The notes under the pieces were generated by a model. It searched no databases. It was not told the origin of the DNA and was given only the letters and a program-made list of their open reading frames with translations. Made by a program: the position numbers and the translations under genes. Of a stretch of DNA of 64,000 bases, positions 22,340 through 33,354 are shown piece by piece. Positions within the stretch are counted from its first letter, which is position 1; each line of letters begins with the position of its first letter. This stretch comes from Cyclina sinensis (Eukaryota > Mollusca > Bivalvia > Venerida > Veneridae): contig JAAONU010000013.1 in the NCBI GenBank assembly GCA_012932295.1, positions 5,440,603 to 5,504,602 of the forward strand. The letters are read 5' to 3'.

Positions 22340-22620
22340 ACACTTTTATGTTTTTAAATAGTAAATGATATCTTACTCTGAGTTTGATCACTAAAAGATA
22401 TTTTTATGAAAATAACATTTTTCAGTGTTGAATATTTTGTTTTTTACTACAATAAATAATATTCTGTGTTTGAACTATAAAAGACATTGATTATGAAATA
22501 AAAAGTTTTAGTGTTGAGTGTTTTATGTTTTTAAAAAATAAACAATAAAGGATTTTTTTTAGTTTGATCAATAAAAGATATTTATTATGAAATAAAAATT
22601 TGTAGTGTTAAATGTTTGGT
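22340..22620 (+). repeat. Imperfect ~75-bp repeats in the pogo 3' region
   Basis: Four diverged units contain AAAAGATATTTATTATGAAA or similar, followed by AGTGTTGAATRTTTTGTTTT-like text. Several include AATAAA. This is non-coding sequence between the transposase stop and the right terminus. Confidence 0.6.
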
Positions 22621-22818
22621 TTTCATTTGTTCTAAATATATACTTAGAAACAGCCCTGCATAAAGATAAATTTTCCTGCATAAAATGCCCTTTACATCAA
22701 CTAGAAATGCCTCAAAACTTTAAGGAGATGTGGAGAAAAATTACCCCCGACTTATGGAAGAGTCAAGGCAAAATACCAACTTTTTTTAGTCATAATATAC
22801 CCCTCGACTTATGGACGA

Positions 22819-22845
22819 GGTCGACTTATGGCCGCATATATACGG
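22819..22845 (-). repeat. Right terminal inverted repeat of pogo-like element
   Basis: Its reverse complement begins CCGTATATATGCGGCCATAA and matches the left repeat except at two positions. It is followed directly by the duplicated TA. Confidence 0.92.
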
Positions 22846-24504
22846 TATATGTAAACCAAGAGAACCCTGGGGCTTGGCCAATTTTGACCAAGGGGACATA
22901 ATTTGAACAAACTTGATAGAGGTCTACTAGACAATGCTACATACCAAATATCTAAGCTGTAGGCATTGTGGTTTCTGAGAAGAAAATTTTTAAAGATTTC
23001 CTATATAAGTCTATGTAAAATGAAGTGACTCCTGGGGCGGGGCCAATTTTCACCCCAGTGAAATAATTTTAACAATTTTTGTAGAGTTCCACTAGAGGGT
23101 GCTAAATACCAAATATCTAAGCTCTAGGACTTGTGGTTTCAGACAAGAAGATTTTCAAAGTTTTTCTTTGAAGTTGCCATAGCAACCAGAGTTCTTGATG
23201 GAATTGAATTCTTTGAACAACTTTGGTAGGGCTCAATGCAAGGAACATCCCATGCAAGTTTCATCAAATTTGACCCAGAGGTTTCAGAGGAGATGTTGTT
23301 TGAATGAAATTGTTGACAGACGACAGACAAAGACCAGTCACAATAGCCCACCATGAGCCTGAGGCTCAGGTGAGCTAAAAAGGGCAATAATCCAGTGGAA
23401 ACTGATCTGAGAAACAAGAGGTCCATGATGGCCCTGGATCGCTCACCTGAGTACTTTGGCTGTAGGTTTGCTGTTAAGCAGTATTTTATTTTTTTTTTAT
23501 TGAAAATATGTAAGTGCCTACAACAAAAATATGTAAAATATCAGTCAATGAATAAAGGCTCTATGACAGAAAGTAGAAATATCTATTATAAACTATGGTG
23601 ACCTTAACCTTGACCCAGTGACCTCAAACCCTATTCATGGGTAGAGGTCCATGCAAGGAACCTATATACTGAATATCAAAGCTATTGGTCTATAAATAAA
23701 GGATCAATGAGGTACAGAAGATAAATGTATTTTTAGCCTCTGTGACCTTTATCCTAATCTAATAATTTGAAAAAGCTTGCTGCATGCCAAACTTTAAAAT
23801 TCTAGCCCTTGTGGTTTCAGACAAGAAGATTTTTAAAGATTTTCTTCTATATTGCTATTTAAAACTGACACCTCGGGCAGGGTCAAAAGACCCCAGGGAC
23901 ATTTTTTCTAAAAAACTTGGTAGAGGTCCTCTAGACAATGCTGCATACCAAATGTCTTAACTCTAGGCCTTGTGGTTTCTGACAAAAAGATTTTTCATGT
24001 TTTTCCTATATAATTCTATGTAAAACATGTGACCCCAAGGGCAGGGCCTATTTTGACCAAGGGGCCATGATGTGAACAAACTTGATAGAGGTCCATTAAT
24101 GCTGCACACCAAATATCTTAACTTTATGCCTTGTTGTTTATAACAAGAAGATTTTTAAACATTTTCCAATATAACTCAATGTAAAACAAGTGACCCCTGG
24201 GGTGGGGCCATTTTTGACCCAGTGGCAATGATCTGAAAAAACTTGGTAGAGGTCTACTAGACAATGGTACATACCAAATATCTAAGCACTATGATTTACG
24301 GTTTCTGACAAGATTTTTAATTTTTTCCTATGTAACTCAATGTAAAACAAGTGACCCCTGAGGTGGGGCCATTTTTGACCCAGTGGCAATGATCTGAACA
24401 AACTTGGTAGAGGTCCACTAGATGATGCTTTATACCAAATATCAAAGCTCCAGGCCTTGTGGTTTCAGAGAAGATGATTTTTAAAGGTCCAACTTTTTAA
24501 AAAA

Positions 24505-24710
24505 AAGTAGGTCAGTAGGACAAAAATGTAGGTCATGCTATGAGGTGTTTGAAATTGGAACAAAAAATTGTACACATGGTCCAAATTTCATTGCCATTGC
24601 TCCAAAAACAAAAAGTAGGTCAGTAGGTCAAAAATATAGGTCATGTGATGACATTTTTGAAATCAGAACGAATAACTGTGCACATGGTCCAAAATTCATT
24701 GCAGTAGTTA
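24505..24710 (-). repeat. K repeat: AGGTCA-rich ~110-bp unit, two copies
   Basis: Each unit contains AGTAGGTCAGTAGGTCAAAA, ATAGGTCATG, ACATTTTTGAAAT and TGTGCACATGGTCCAAATTT. The same unit recurs at 28212-28410, 46968-47082, 50569-50760 and 53655-53960. Confidence 0.8.
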
Positions 24711-26432
24711 AACAAGAGGGCCATGATGGCCCTATATCGCTCACCTGAGTATGACTGCTTTTAACAAAGTTGCTATGGACCTGGTTAATTGACCCCAGAT
24801 GACCAATATTTGAACTTGACAAAGAAATTATTGAAACAATCTTTCTGACAAATTTCAAGGTTATTTGGACTGAAAGTGTAGCCTCTGAAGTACAGAGTTA
24901 TATGGTATATAGTGAAAAAATCAACAAAGGGTCATAATTCCGTTAAATTTAGTCGAAGCAAAAATTCCTTCCTTTACTATCATCTACACATAAAGGTTGT
25001 TTATCCCTGAAAGTTTAAGCAAAATCTGCCATCCGGTTTAAGAGGAGTTGCGTTCACAAAATTTCGGGATGTACGTACAGATGTACGGTCATAATTTTAC
25101 ACGGTGGTACGGACTGACTGACAAGTGCAACGCTATATGCTCCCACTTTGTGAGTGCATAAAAACTCATCAAATCAATATAAAAAGGCTCAGAAGCTATT
25201 ACAAAGGGTGTACAAGTTAATGGTCTTGATGAAAAATAAGTGAATCTGGGACAATTGCCCCACCCACCACCCAGAACATATGCCCTCCCCAATCAAAATG
25301 TTCCGTACATTAGTTCATTCTCACATACATCATAATGTTCAAAATTAAATTATTTGGACTGAAAATGTTACTTCTCCTTCTACAAGAAGATTTTCAAATT
25401 TTCACTATATAAGGCTATGTAAAACCAATGACCCCTGGGTGGGGCCAAATTTGACCCCAGGGGTATAATTTGATGAACTAGACAATGCTACATACCAAAT
25501 CTTAAGGCTAAGGCCCATGTGGTTTCAGACAAGAAGATTTTCAAAGTGTTCCCAATGCAAAATCAATTGACCCCCGGGTTGGAGCCAAATTTGACCCCAG
25601 GGGCATAATTTGAACAACTTTGGTAGAGGTCCACTAGACAATGCAACATACCAAATCTTAAGGCTCAGGGCCTTATGGTTTCAGACAAGAAGATTTTCGA
25701 AGGTTTTCCTACATAAGCCTATGTAAAACCGATGACCCCAGGGTGGGGCCAAATTTGACCCGAGAGGTGTAATTCGAATAAACTTGGTAGAGGTTTACTA
25801 GACAATGCTACATATCAAATATCTAAGCTCCAGGCCTTACGGTTTCTGACAAGAAGATTTTTAAAGTTTTTCCTATATAACTCTATGTAAAACAAGCTAC
25901 CCCTGGGGCGGGGCCATTTTTGACACAGAGGCCATGATTTGAACAAACTTGGTAGAGGTCCACTAGACGATGCTGCACACCAAATATCTTAGCTCTATGC
26001 CTTACGGTTTCTGACAAGAAGATTTTTAAAGTATTTCCTATATAAGTCTATGTAAAACAAGTTACCCCTGGGGCGGGGCCATTTTTGACCCCAGGATCAT
26101 AATTTGAACACACTTGGTATAGGTCCACTATATGATGCTTTAAACCAAATATCAAAGCTCCAGGCTTTGTGGTTTCTGACAAAAAGATTTTGAAAGTTCC
26201 AACTTTTAAAATCTGTTTTTAGCCCCTGTGACCCAGAAAGGCAATGAACTGGAACCATTTGAACAAACTTGGTAGAGCTTCAAGCAAGGAACATTCTAGA
26301 CAAGTTTCATTTTAAAATTTTGCCCAGTGGTTTCAGAGGAGATGTCATTTGAATGAATTGTGGACGACGGACGGATGTCGGACAATCAAGGATCCTAAAA
26401 GCTCACATAAGCATGCTCAGGTGAGCTAAAAA
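24711..26432 (-). mobile_element. Family A HINE (inner), carrying an inserted family G segment
   Basis: The low end AACAAGAGGGCCATGATGG is followed by the 145-bp-type start (TATGACTGCTTTTAACAAAG). At 24897-25351 it is interrupted by the duplicated family G terminus plus flank, then returns to 165-bp core units. The high end has GACGACGGACGGATG, a shortened stem AGC-at-GCT and CAGGTGAGCTAAAAATG. Confidence 0.72.
24897..25351 (-). repeat. Second copy of the 455-bp segment from 17167-17624
   Basis: It begins in a family G core unit (ATATGGTATATAGTGAAAAA), passes through the G terminus (here CACTTTGTGAGTGCATAAAA) and continues for about 190 bp of flank identical in order to 17438-17624. It interrupts ATTTGGACTGAAA sequence of the family A core. 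Confidence 0.85.
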
Positions 26433-27430
26433 TGAGAAAAAAAAATTTTCAGAGGGGGGGAGGGGGGGAGTGACCCGATGACCCCACTGTGGTCACATTG
26501 CATACTACCAAATATCTAAGCTTCAGGCCTCGCAGTTTGTGACAAGAAGACTTTTAAACTTTTTTCCTATATAACTCTTTGTAAAACATGTGACCCCTGG
26601 GGAGGGGCTAGTTTTGACCCAGGGGCCATGATTTGAACAATCATGGTAGAGGTCTACTAGACAATGCAAAACACCAAATATCTAAGCTCCATGTCTTGTA
26701 GTTTCTTACAAGAAGATTTTTAAAGTTTTCCCTATATAACTCTATGAAAATCAAGTATGCCCTGGGCAGGGTCAGTTCTAACCCCAGGGTCATAATTTGA
26801 AGAATCTTTGTAGAGGTCCACTAAATGATGCCTCATACCAAATATCTAAGCTCCAGGCCTTGCAGTTTCTGACAAGAAGATTTTTTAAAGAATTTAGTAT
26901 ATAACTCTATGTAAAACATGTGACCCCTTGGGCGGAGCCAATTTTGTCCCAGGGGCCATGATTTGAACAATCTTGGTAGAGATCCACTAGACAATGCAAA
27001 ACACCAAATATCTAAGCTCCATGCTTTTGCAGATTTTTAAAGTTGTCCCTATATAACTCTGTGTAAATCAAGTGACCCCCCAGGGCGGGGCCAGTTCTCA
27101 CCCCAGGGTCATAATTTAAACAATCTTTGTAGAGGTCCACTAGATGATGCCTCATACCAAATTTCTAAGCTCCAGGCCTTGTGGTTTCAGACAAGAAGAT
27201 TTTCAAAGTTTTTCCTTTAAGTTGCCACAGCAACCAGAGTTCTGCATGGAATTGAATTCTTTGAATAACTTTGGAAGAGCTTCATGCAAGGAACATCCCA
27301 TGCAAGTTTCATTGAATTTGGCCCAATGGTTTCAGAGATGTAGTTTGAATGAAATTGTTGACGCCTCACGACGCACATTGGGGTATGACAAAAGCTCACT
27401 CTGGCACTTTGTGCCAGGTGAGCTAAAAAG

Positions 27431-28211
27431 GGAGATAATTCAAAAACGGGGCAAATAGAGTTATGGTTCTTTGGCACTGCACTCCATGTCAATGCCCTCT
27501 ACCACTGTGTGCAGTTTAAACAAATTACATCCAAGGGTTTTTAGGTTATGTTCCAGACAAGATTTTTCTAAATAGGGAGATAATTCAACAATGGGGAAAA
27601 ATAGAGTAATGGTTCTTTAGCACAGCACTCCATGTCAATGCCCTTTACCACTGTGTGTAGTTTAAAGAAATTATGTCCAAGGGTTTTCAGGTTATCCTCC
27701 GGACAAGATTTTTCTAAAAGGGGAGATAATTCAAAAACGGGGCAAAATAGAGTTATGGTTCTTTGGCACTGCACTCGGCATCAATGCCCTCTACCATTGT
27801 GTGCAGTTTAAACAAATTATATCCAGGGGTTTGCAAGTTATGCTCTGAACAAGATTTGTCTAAAAGGGGAGATAATTCAAAAAAGGGGCAAAATAGAGTT
27901 ATGGTTCTTTGGTACTGCACTCTGCGTCAATGCCCTCTACCATTGTGAGCAGTTTAAACAAATTATGTCTAAGGCTTTTCAGGATATGCTCAGGACAAGA
28001 TTTTCTCAAATAGGAGATAATTCAAAAACGGGGCAAAATAGAGTTATGGTTCTTTGGCACTGCACTCCGCATCAATGCCCTTTACCACTGTGTGCAGTTT
28101 AAACAAATTATATCCAGGGGTTTTCAAGTTATACTCTGGACAAAAGAAGACGGACGGACGAACAGACGGAAGGACAAAGCCGCAACTATATGTTGCCCTT
28201 CGGGAAGCATA
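27431..28211 (-). repeat. Family H tandem array (~146-bp unit) with high-end terminus
   Basis: GGGAGATAATTCAA or a variant recurs, with its GATAATTCAA at 27433, 27578, 27725, 27870 and 28017 (145-147 bp apart). Units carry AATAGAGTTATGGTTCTTTG. The high end has GACGGACGGACGAACAGACG and the stem GCCC-tt-CGGG with AAGCATAAAAA. The opposite terminus is absent. Confidence 0.8.
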
Positions 28212-29305
28212 AAAAGTAGGTCAGTAGGACAAAAATATAGGTCATGCAATAACATTTTTGAAATAGAAATGAAAAACTGTGCACATGGTCCAAATTTCAT
28301 TGCTGTAGCTAAAAAACAAAAAAGTAGGTCAGTAGGTCAAAAATATAGGTGAAGTTTTTGTAATCATCTTGAAAAACTGTACAAATGCTCCAAATTTTAT
28401 TGCCATAGCAAAAAACTTAAAAAATGAGAAAAAATGTTTGGTTTTTTTTCAGGGGGGGGGGGGGGGAAGTGACACCCAGGGGAGGGGGGGGGGGGCATGA
28501 CCCCACTGTGATCACAGTGCATACTACCAAATATCTAAGCTCCAGGCCTTGCAGTTTGTGACAAAAAGAGTTTTAAAGTTTTTTGCTATATAACTCTTTG
28601 TAAAACATGTGACCACTTGGGCGGGGCCAGTTTTGACACAGGGGCCATGATTTGAACAATCTTGGTAGAGGTCTACTAGACAATGCTCAACACCAAATAT
28701 CTAAGCTCCATGCCTTGTAGTTTCTTACAAGAAGATTTTTAAAGTTTTCCCTATATAACTCTTTGTAAATGAAGTAAGCCCTGGGCAGGGTCAGTTCTGA
28801 CCCCAGGGTCATAATTTGAACAATCTTTGTAGAGGTCCACTAGATGATGCCTCATACCAAATATCTAAGCTCCAGGCCTTGCAGTTTCTGACAAGAAGAT
28901 TTTTAAAGAATTACCAATATAACTCTTTGTAAAACATGTCACCCTTGGGTAGAGACAATTTTGACCCAGGGGCCATGATTTGAACAATCTTGGTAGAGGT
29001 CTACTAAATGATGCCTCATACCAGATATCTAAGCTCCAGGCCTTGTGGTTTCAGACAAGAAGATTCTCAAAGTTTTTCCTTTAAGTTGACATAGCAACCC
29101 GTTCTGCATGGAATTGAATTCTTTGAACAACTTTGTAAGAGTTTCATGCAAGGAACATCCCATGCAAGTTTCATTGAATTTGTCCCAGTGGTTTCAGAGG
29201 AGATGTCGTTTGAATGAAATTGCTGACGCCTCATGACGCACAACACACTCTGTACATTATGACAAAAGCTCACTCTGGCACTTTGTGCCAGGTGAGCTAA
29301 AAAGT
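28212..29305 (-). mobile_element. Family A HINE body lacking its low-end terminus
   Basis: Starts with two K units (28212-28410), then AAAAAATGAGAAAAAATG, a poly-G tract, 165-bp core units, and the high end with hairpin GGCAC-ttt-GTGCC and CAGGTGAGCTAAAAAG. It is collinear with 24505-27430 (minus the nested copy) and with 53655-55014. Confidence 0.7.
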
Positions 29306-30330
29306 GACACCCAGGGCTAGGCCTATTTTGACCCAGGGGCTATGAATTGAACAAACTTAGAAGATGTCCACTAGACAATGCTATACACCAAATATCTTAG
29401 TTCTATGCCTTACAGTTTCTGTCAAGAAGATTTTTAAAGTTTTTCCAATATAATTCTATGTAAAACAAGTGACCCCTGGGGCAGGGCCATTTTTGACCCA
29501 GAGGTCATGATTTGAACAAACTTGGTATAGATCTACTAGACAATGCTACACACCAAATATCTAAGCTCCAGGCCTTGCAGTTTGTGAAAAGAAGATTTTT
29601 AAAGATTTTTGCTATATAATTCTTTGTAAAACGTGACCACTTGGGCGGGGCCAGTTTTGACCCAGGGGCCATGATTTGAACAATCTTGGTAGAGATCCAC
29701 TAGACAATGCTACACACCAAATATCTAGGCTCCATTCTTTACAGTTTCTGACAAGAAGATTTTTAAAGTTTTTCCTGTATAACTCTATGTAAAACAAGGG
29801 ACTCCTGGTGCTGGGCCATTTTTGACCCAGAATTTTTGACCCAGAAGCCATGATTTGAACAAACTTGGTTGAGGTCCACTAGACAATGCTACACACCAAA
29901 TATCTTAGCTCTATGCCTTATGGTTTCGGACAAGAAGATTATTAAAGTTTTTCCTATATAACTCTATGTAAAATAAGGGACCCCTGGGATGGGGCCATTT
30001 TTGACCCAGGAACATTATTTGAAGAAAGTTGGTAGAGGTCCACTAGATGATGCTTTTTACCAAATATCAAAGCTCCAGGCCTTGTGGTTTCAGAGAAGAT
30101 GATTTTTAAAGATCCAACTTTTAAAATCTGTTTTTAGCTCCTGTGACCCAGAAATGCCATGGACCGGAACCATTTAAACAAACTTGGTAGAGTTTCATGC
30201 AAGGAACATCCTAGGCAAGTTTAATTAAATCTGACCCAGTGGTTTCAGAGAAGATGTCGTTTGAATGAATTGTGGACAACAGACGGACAGAAGCCGGACA
30301 GTCACCGATCCTAAAAGCTAAAAGTTCTTT
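29306..30330 (-). repeat. Family A 165-bp core array with truncated end
   Basis: Six or so 165-bp units with CCACTAGACAATGCTACACA and TTTTTGACCCAGAGG-type boxes. It ends at GACGGACAGAAGCCGGACAG and CCGATCCTAAAAGCTAAAAG; the terminal hairpin and CAGGTGAGC are missing. Confidence 0.75.
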
Positions 30331-30500
30331 ATATCTTGCACAACGACTCATCATGGTCTGTCATGTGAGAGTTTGGTTCAACTCCATTCATGAGTGTAGG
30401 AGTTGCGCACACAAAAAATGGTATGTACATACAGATGGACAGACAAATGTGTGCAAATCTATATGCCCCCACACTATATGGTGGGGGAAATAAAAACCTG
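30331..30500 (-). repeat. HINE terminal fragment of the F/G type
   Basis: Has AGTTTGGTTCAACTCCATTC, GTTGCGCACACAAA, ACATACAGATGGACAGACAA, then ATGCCCCCACACTATATGGT followed by GGGGGAAATAAAAAC. Only the core end and the high terminus are present. Confidence 0.6.
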
Positions 30501-30682
30501 AAACCCCTCGTGTGAAACCAAGGACCATCTAAAGAGTGATGATTAAAAGAACACAAACTTAAAATTAGGTTTTTAAGGTCATTTAGTTTTCTCAAAAAAA
30601 GAGACAATAGGCTATTTTCCATTACTATGAGACTTTCATCCAACCCTAGAAAATGGATGCTAAGCAGAAAAACTATACTCAC

Positions 30683-30865
30683 CTTATAAATCCTCTTCTT
30701 TTTTTTCCTCCTTCACCTCCAGTTATATCAGTAATATTTGGATCAGGTAAGACAGCAAAGTTAATTCGTTGACCTGATTTTTCTCCATCTATTTCCCAAG
30801 CTATCTGTGTTATATTCTTCATAAATTTATAGGTACCAGTCACACATACAATAGTGAAGCTTATA
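30683..30865 (-). CDS. Plexin-family receptor, exon 2 of 5 in window (IPT region)
   Basis: A 183-bp exon, phase 2 at both ends: one leading base, 60 codons, two trailing bases. The acceptor is ATTTGTTTTCAG before TATAAGC; the donor is GTGAGT after TTTATAAG. With AA from the upstream exon the first codon is AAT (N), giving NISFTIVCVTGTYKFMKNIT, then FAVLPDPNITDITG and a lysine/arginine-rich GGKKRRGFI. The PDPNITDI stretch matches the plexin EDP-x-I-x-x-I-x-P link between the second and third IPT domains. It has N-glycosylation sequons (NIS, NIT). The apparent MFLFVFSISF start is intron read through and is not a signal peptide. Confidence 0.85.
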
Positions 30866-33081
30866 CTGAAAACAAATAAAAACATTATTAAAAATTCTTT
30901 TATTAACTGTTTTATATTTGGGAAATGCAGCTAAAATCATGTACCGAATAGTAGGAAGATTGAAAATGTTTGTCTGGTTTTAAGAACCAAGAAACTTTGG
31001 CAGATACAATATTTCGAGTTTTTCATATAGGTGATTATTTCCCAGCAACATACTTTTGTGGAAAATAACTATTCACCAATTACGTGAAAGTTAAATTGTA
31101 GCATCAAAATAACTAATCTGCCAATGTTATCACAGAAATGATCTTCAAATATTCTTTGAATATAACACACCATATTTTTTAAAACATGACATTAGAATCA
31201 AAATCACAGACAATCGTGAGAAATAATGTTTACTAAATAATTTAAAACATCTAATACTTAATTCATTTAAATGCTGATAGCATGTTTAATGTTATATCTA
31301 AATTTTATAGTCATTCAAGACTTCTAATTGACCATTACATAAGCTGATAAGTAACAGTTTGCTATTTTAACCCTGTACAAGTCAAAACAGGTGTTAATAG
31401 GAGAATATGAGAATAAATGGCAAACAGTTGATGTGTCACTAAACTGTACTCTTTTATACAAATGTTCTTGTATAACAATATAAACAAGAAACATCGCAAT
31501 GTGACGAAACAAGGTTTTCAACATTAATGTTTCACAGAAGCATTGTCATCAAGTTTCATGGTTTTTCTTCTGTTTCAGTATACTTTTGCCATGAAATAAC
31601 TGAGCCGGAAAAACACTGATCTATTGTGACAGATTAGGCCAAGGCTATACTTGTTTCTTGTCTTTAAAACAAACTGTTTTTGTTTGTTTCTCTGTTTTTT
31701 TTAGATGAATTCAATTTTGTAATTAAATGATTGTTCCTATATCAGGTTAATATCTCAAACTTAATCACCATTGAGATGGATTGTTAATTTAGTAAGAAAC
31801 TCTGTTAACAGTTTAAAAAAAAATTTTTTTCGACTTTGATCAGTCAAAAAAAACAAAAACACAGGTTTAAATATATACACCTGGCCTAAGTATGAAGATC
31901 ATAAGTGAATGCTATATATGTACTATACACTATCTTTATTGGAAAAAAGCTGTTAGACTTAAGTATGCTAAAATGAACATAATATTATGATGGTGCTTAT
32001 TGACACGATTATTTTTATTATTACATAATCCTGGTATTTTTTATTATGAATTAATCTAAACACATATTTACATGAAATAATGACACATTGAGTTTTTTTT
32101 TTCTTTTTTTTTAAGAGAGAAAAAAAACACGGCTAATGATTCAAGGATATTTTGTGTGTAGGGAATTATTATTTTGTTTAATTATTGAAAGGCGGTGTTC
32201 ACTATATTTTTTAATGGTGATAGCGATAGTGCTGCGACAATCATAGTGATATTTGGTTGAAATGTTTAACCCTTGCTAAGACTGTTTATTATAAATTTGT
32301 ATGAATTCCTATTGATTCATTTAGAATAACAAGGTTATCTCCCTTAAAGAAAAATATTGCTGAAACATTGTCATTTTTTTTAGAAATGGAAGATTGTATA
32401 TAAAACTTTAATGAAAATTGATGTTACTCCACACTTACAACGGCGATAGTTACTTTTGACCTTGTAATACAGCTACTATATGTATATACATGAAATATTT
32501 AGAGTATTAACAAATGATCTGCACCATCTTTGAAAAAAAAAAATTAACCAATTTTCTATTTTGAATGATGCTAAAAAAGTAATGATTTAATAACTTTGAA
32601 ATTTATTTTATGTAGAAGGGTCCTTCATTCTTCATCCAATATTTTATCCAAACATGAGACTTTCATATAAAGAGAAAGAAAAACAAATGTTGCAGGGGAT
32701 TATATATAATTGTCAAGATTATGAAGACTCCTTTTCTCTGTTACTTGACAGCACCATAATCATACAAATAACGTGACAAAGAAATATAGCGAATTATAGT
32801 ATAGAAATCAAACTTTTAGTCGTCAATGAAACGACAATGATTTTGTCTTCTTGTTCTTTTTTTTCGTTTTTTGTTGTTTATTTTGTTTGTTTTTTTGTAA
32901 CCACCGTTTTTGATGTTTATTTTCCTCCAGCTCTCCTGAAAATACTAATGTAATATGATCCAAAAAACAACCTTTATTAACTTCTCATTCTTATCTTTAT
33001 TTCATCTTCTATTAACCTTTTGCTTCCCAAGATTGAATAATAGCTACTATAACAATTTTCTTTTCATAAAAATGTGTATTT
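30866..33081. other. Unique AT-rich intron with one HINE terminus relic
   Basis: Long homopolymer-rich sequence without transposon bodies. At about 31482-31520 ACAAGAAACATCGCAATGTG followed by GACGAAACAAGGTTTTCAAC is a decayed family E low-end terminus with no core. This is the longest apparently unique stretch in the window. Confidence 0.5.
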
Positions 33082-33354
33082 ATGAGCCAGACCCTCTTTC
33101 AATATATGAATTTAAACTTTAGTACTTTTAATGTAAAGGGACAAGCGTCAAAAGAGAAACGTTTAAAAATATTTAATTATTTAAAAGAAAAACAAAACAC
33201 AATCCTTTTTCTACAGGAGCTTCATTGTGTTCCAGATGATCATGACTCTTGGAAGAAACAATGGGGTGGGGATATATATATATATATATTAGTGGAAATA
33301 GCAGTAACAGTAAAGGACTTGGTATTTTTATTAGCCAAAATATTATTTACAATA
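33082..33354 (+). pseudogene. LINE endonuclease, N-terminal part
   Basis: Encodes MNLNFSTFNVKGQASKEKR and TILFLQELHC, the opening N-V-x-G and catalytic Q-E-x-H region of an APE-type endonuclease. A (TA)n-like stretch (ATATATATATATAT near 33275) shifts the frame before GLGIFISQNIIYN. It is broken at 33354 by the TA-flanked element. Confidence 0.85.

Larger units (their letters stand above)
20010..22845 (+). mobile_element. Complete pogo-like (Tc1/mariner superfamily) DNA transposon
   Basis: A 2836-bp element with 27-bp terminal inverted repeats (20010-20036 and 22819-22845) differing at two positions. It is flanked by TA on both sides (20008-20009 and 22846-22847). Copies of the host repeat without the insertion contain a single TA at this place, so the TA is a genuine target duplication. 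The motif CGACTTATGG occurs five times near the ends: inverted at 20024-20033, and direct at 20073, 22748, 22805 and 22822. These are candidate transposase-binding sites. It holds one intact gene (20851-22200). Intact termini, intact frame and precise duplication suggest recent mobility. Confidence 0.92.
18783..23384 (-). mobile_element. Family A HINE split by a pogo-like transposon
   Basis: The low end AACAAGAGGGCCATGATGG carries its hairpin and the subterminal motif. The core is made of ~318-bp dimers (19195-20009) that resume at 22848-23160. The high end has GACAGACGACAGAC, the hairpin GAGCC-tga-GGCTC (23357-23369) and CAGGTGAGCTAAAAAGG. The pogo element at 20010-22845 sits inside a core unit; the uninterrupted unit elsewhere reads ATATAACTATATGTAAACC, which proves the insertion. 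Confidence 0.85.
23413..27430 (-). mobile_element. Family A HINE (outer) containing a second family A copy
   Basis: The low end AACAAGAGGTCCATGATGG has one hairpin mismatch. The 165-bp core runs to about 24490 and is followed by a 110-bp AGGTCA-type block (24505-24710). The inner element interrupts it at 24711. Sequence resumes at 26433 with AAATGAGAAAAAAAAATTTT and a poly-G run, then more 165-bp core, and ends with the hairpin GGCAC-ttt-GTGCC (27403-27415) and CAGGTGAGCTAAAAAGG. The uninterrupted order is seen near 28385-28440. Confidence 0.7.

Noticed and set aside
30679..30885. Signal peptide at MFLFVFSISF
   Set aside because: The hydrophobic start is the polypyrimidine acceptor read through; the exon begins after CAG at 30866.
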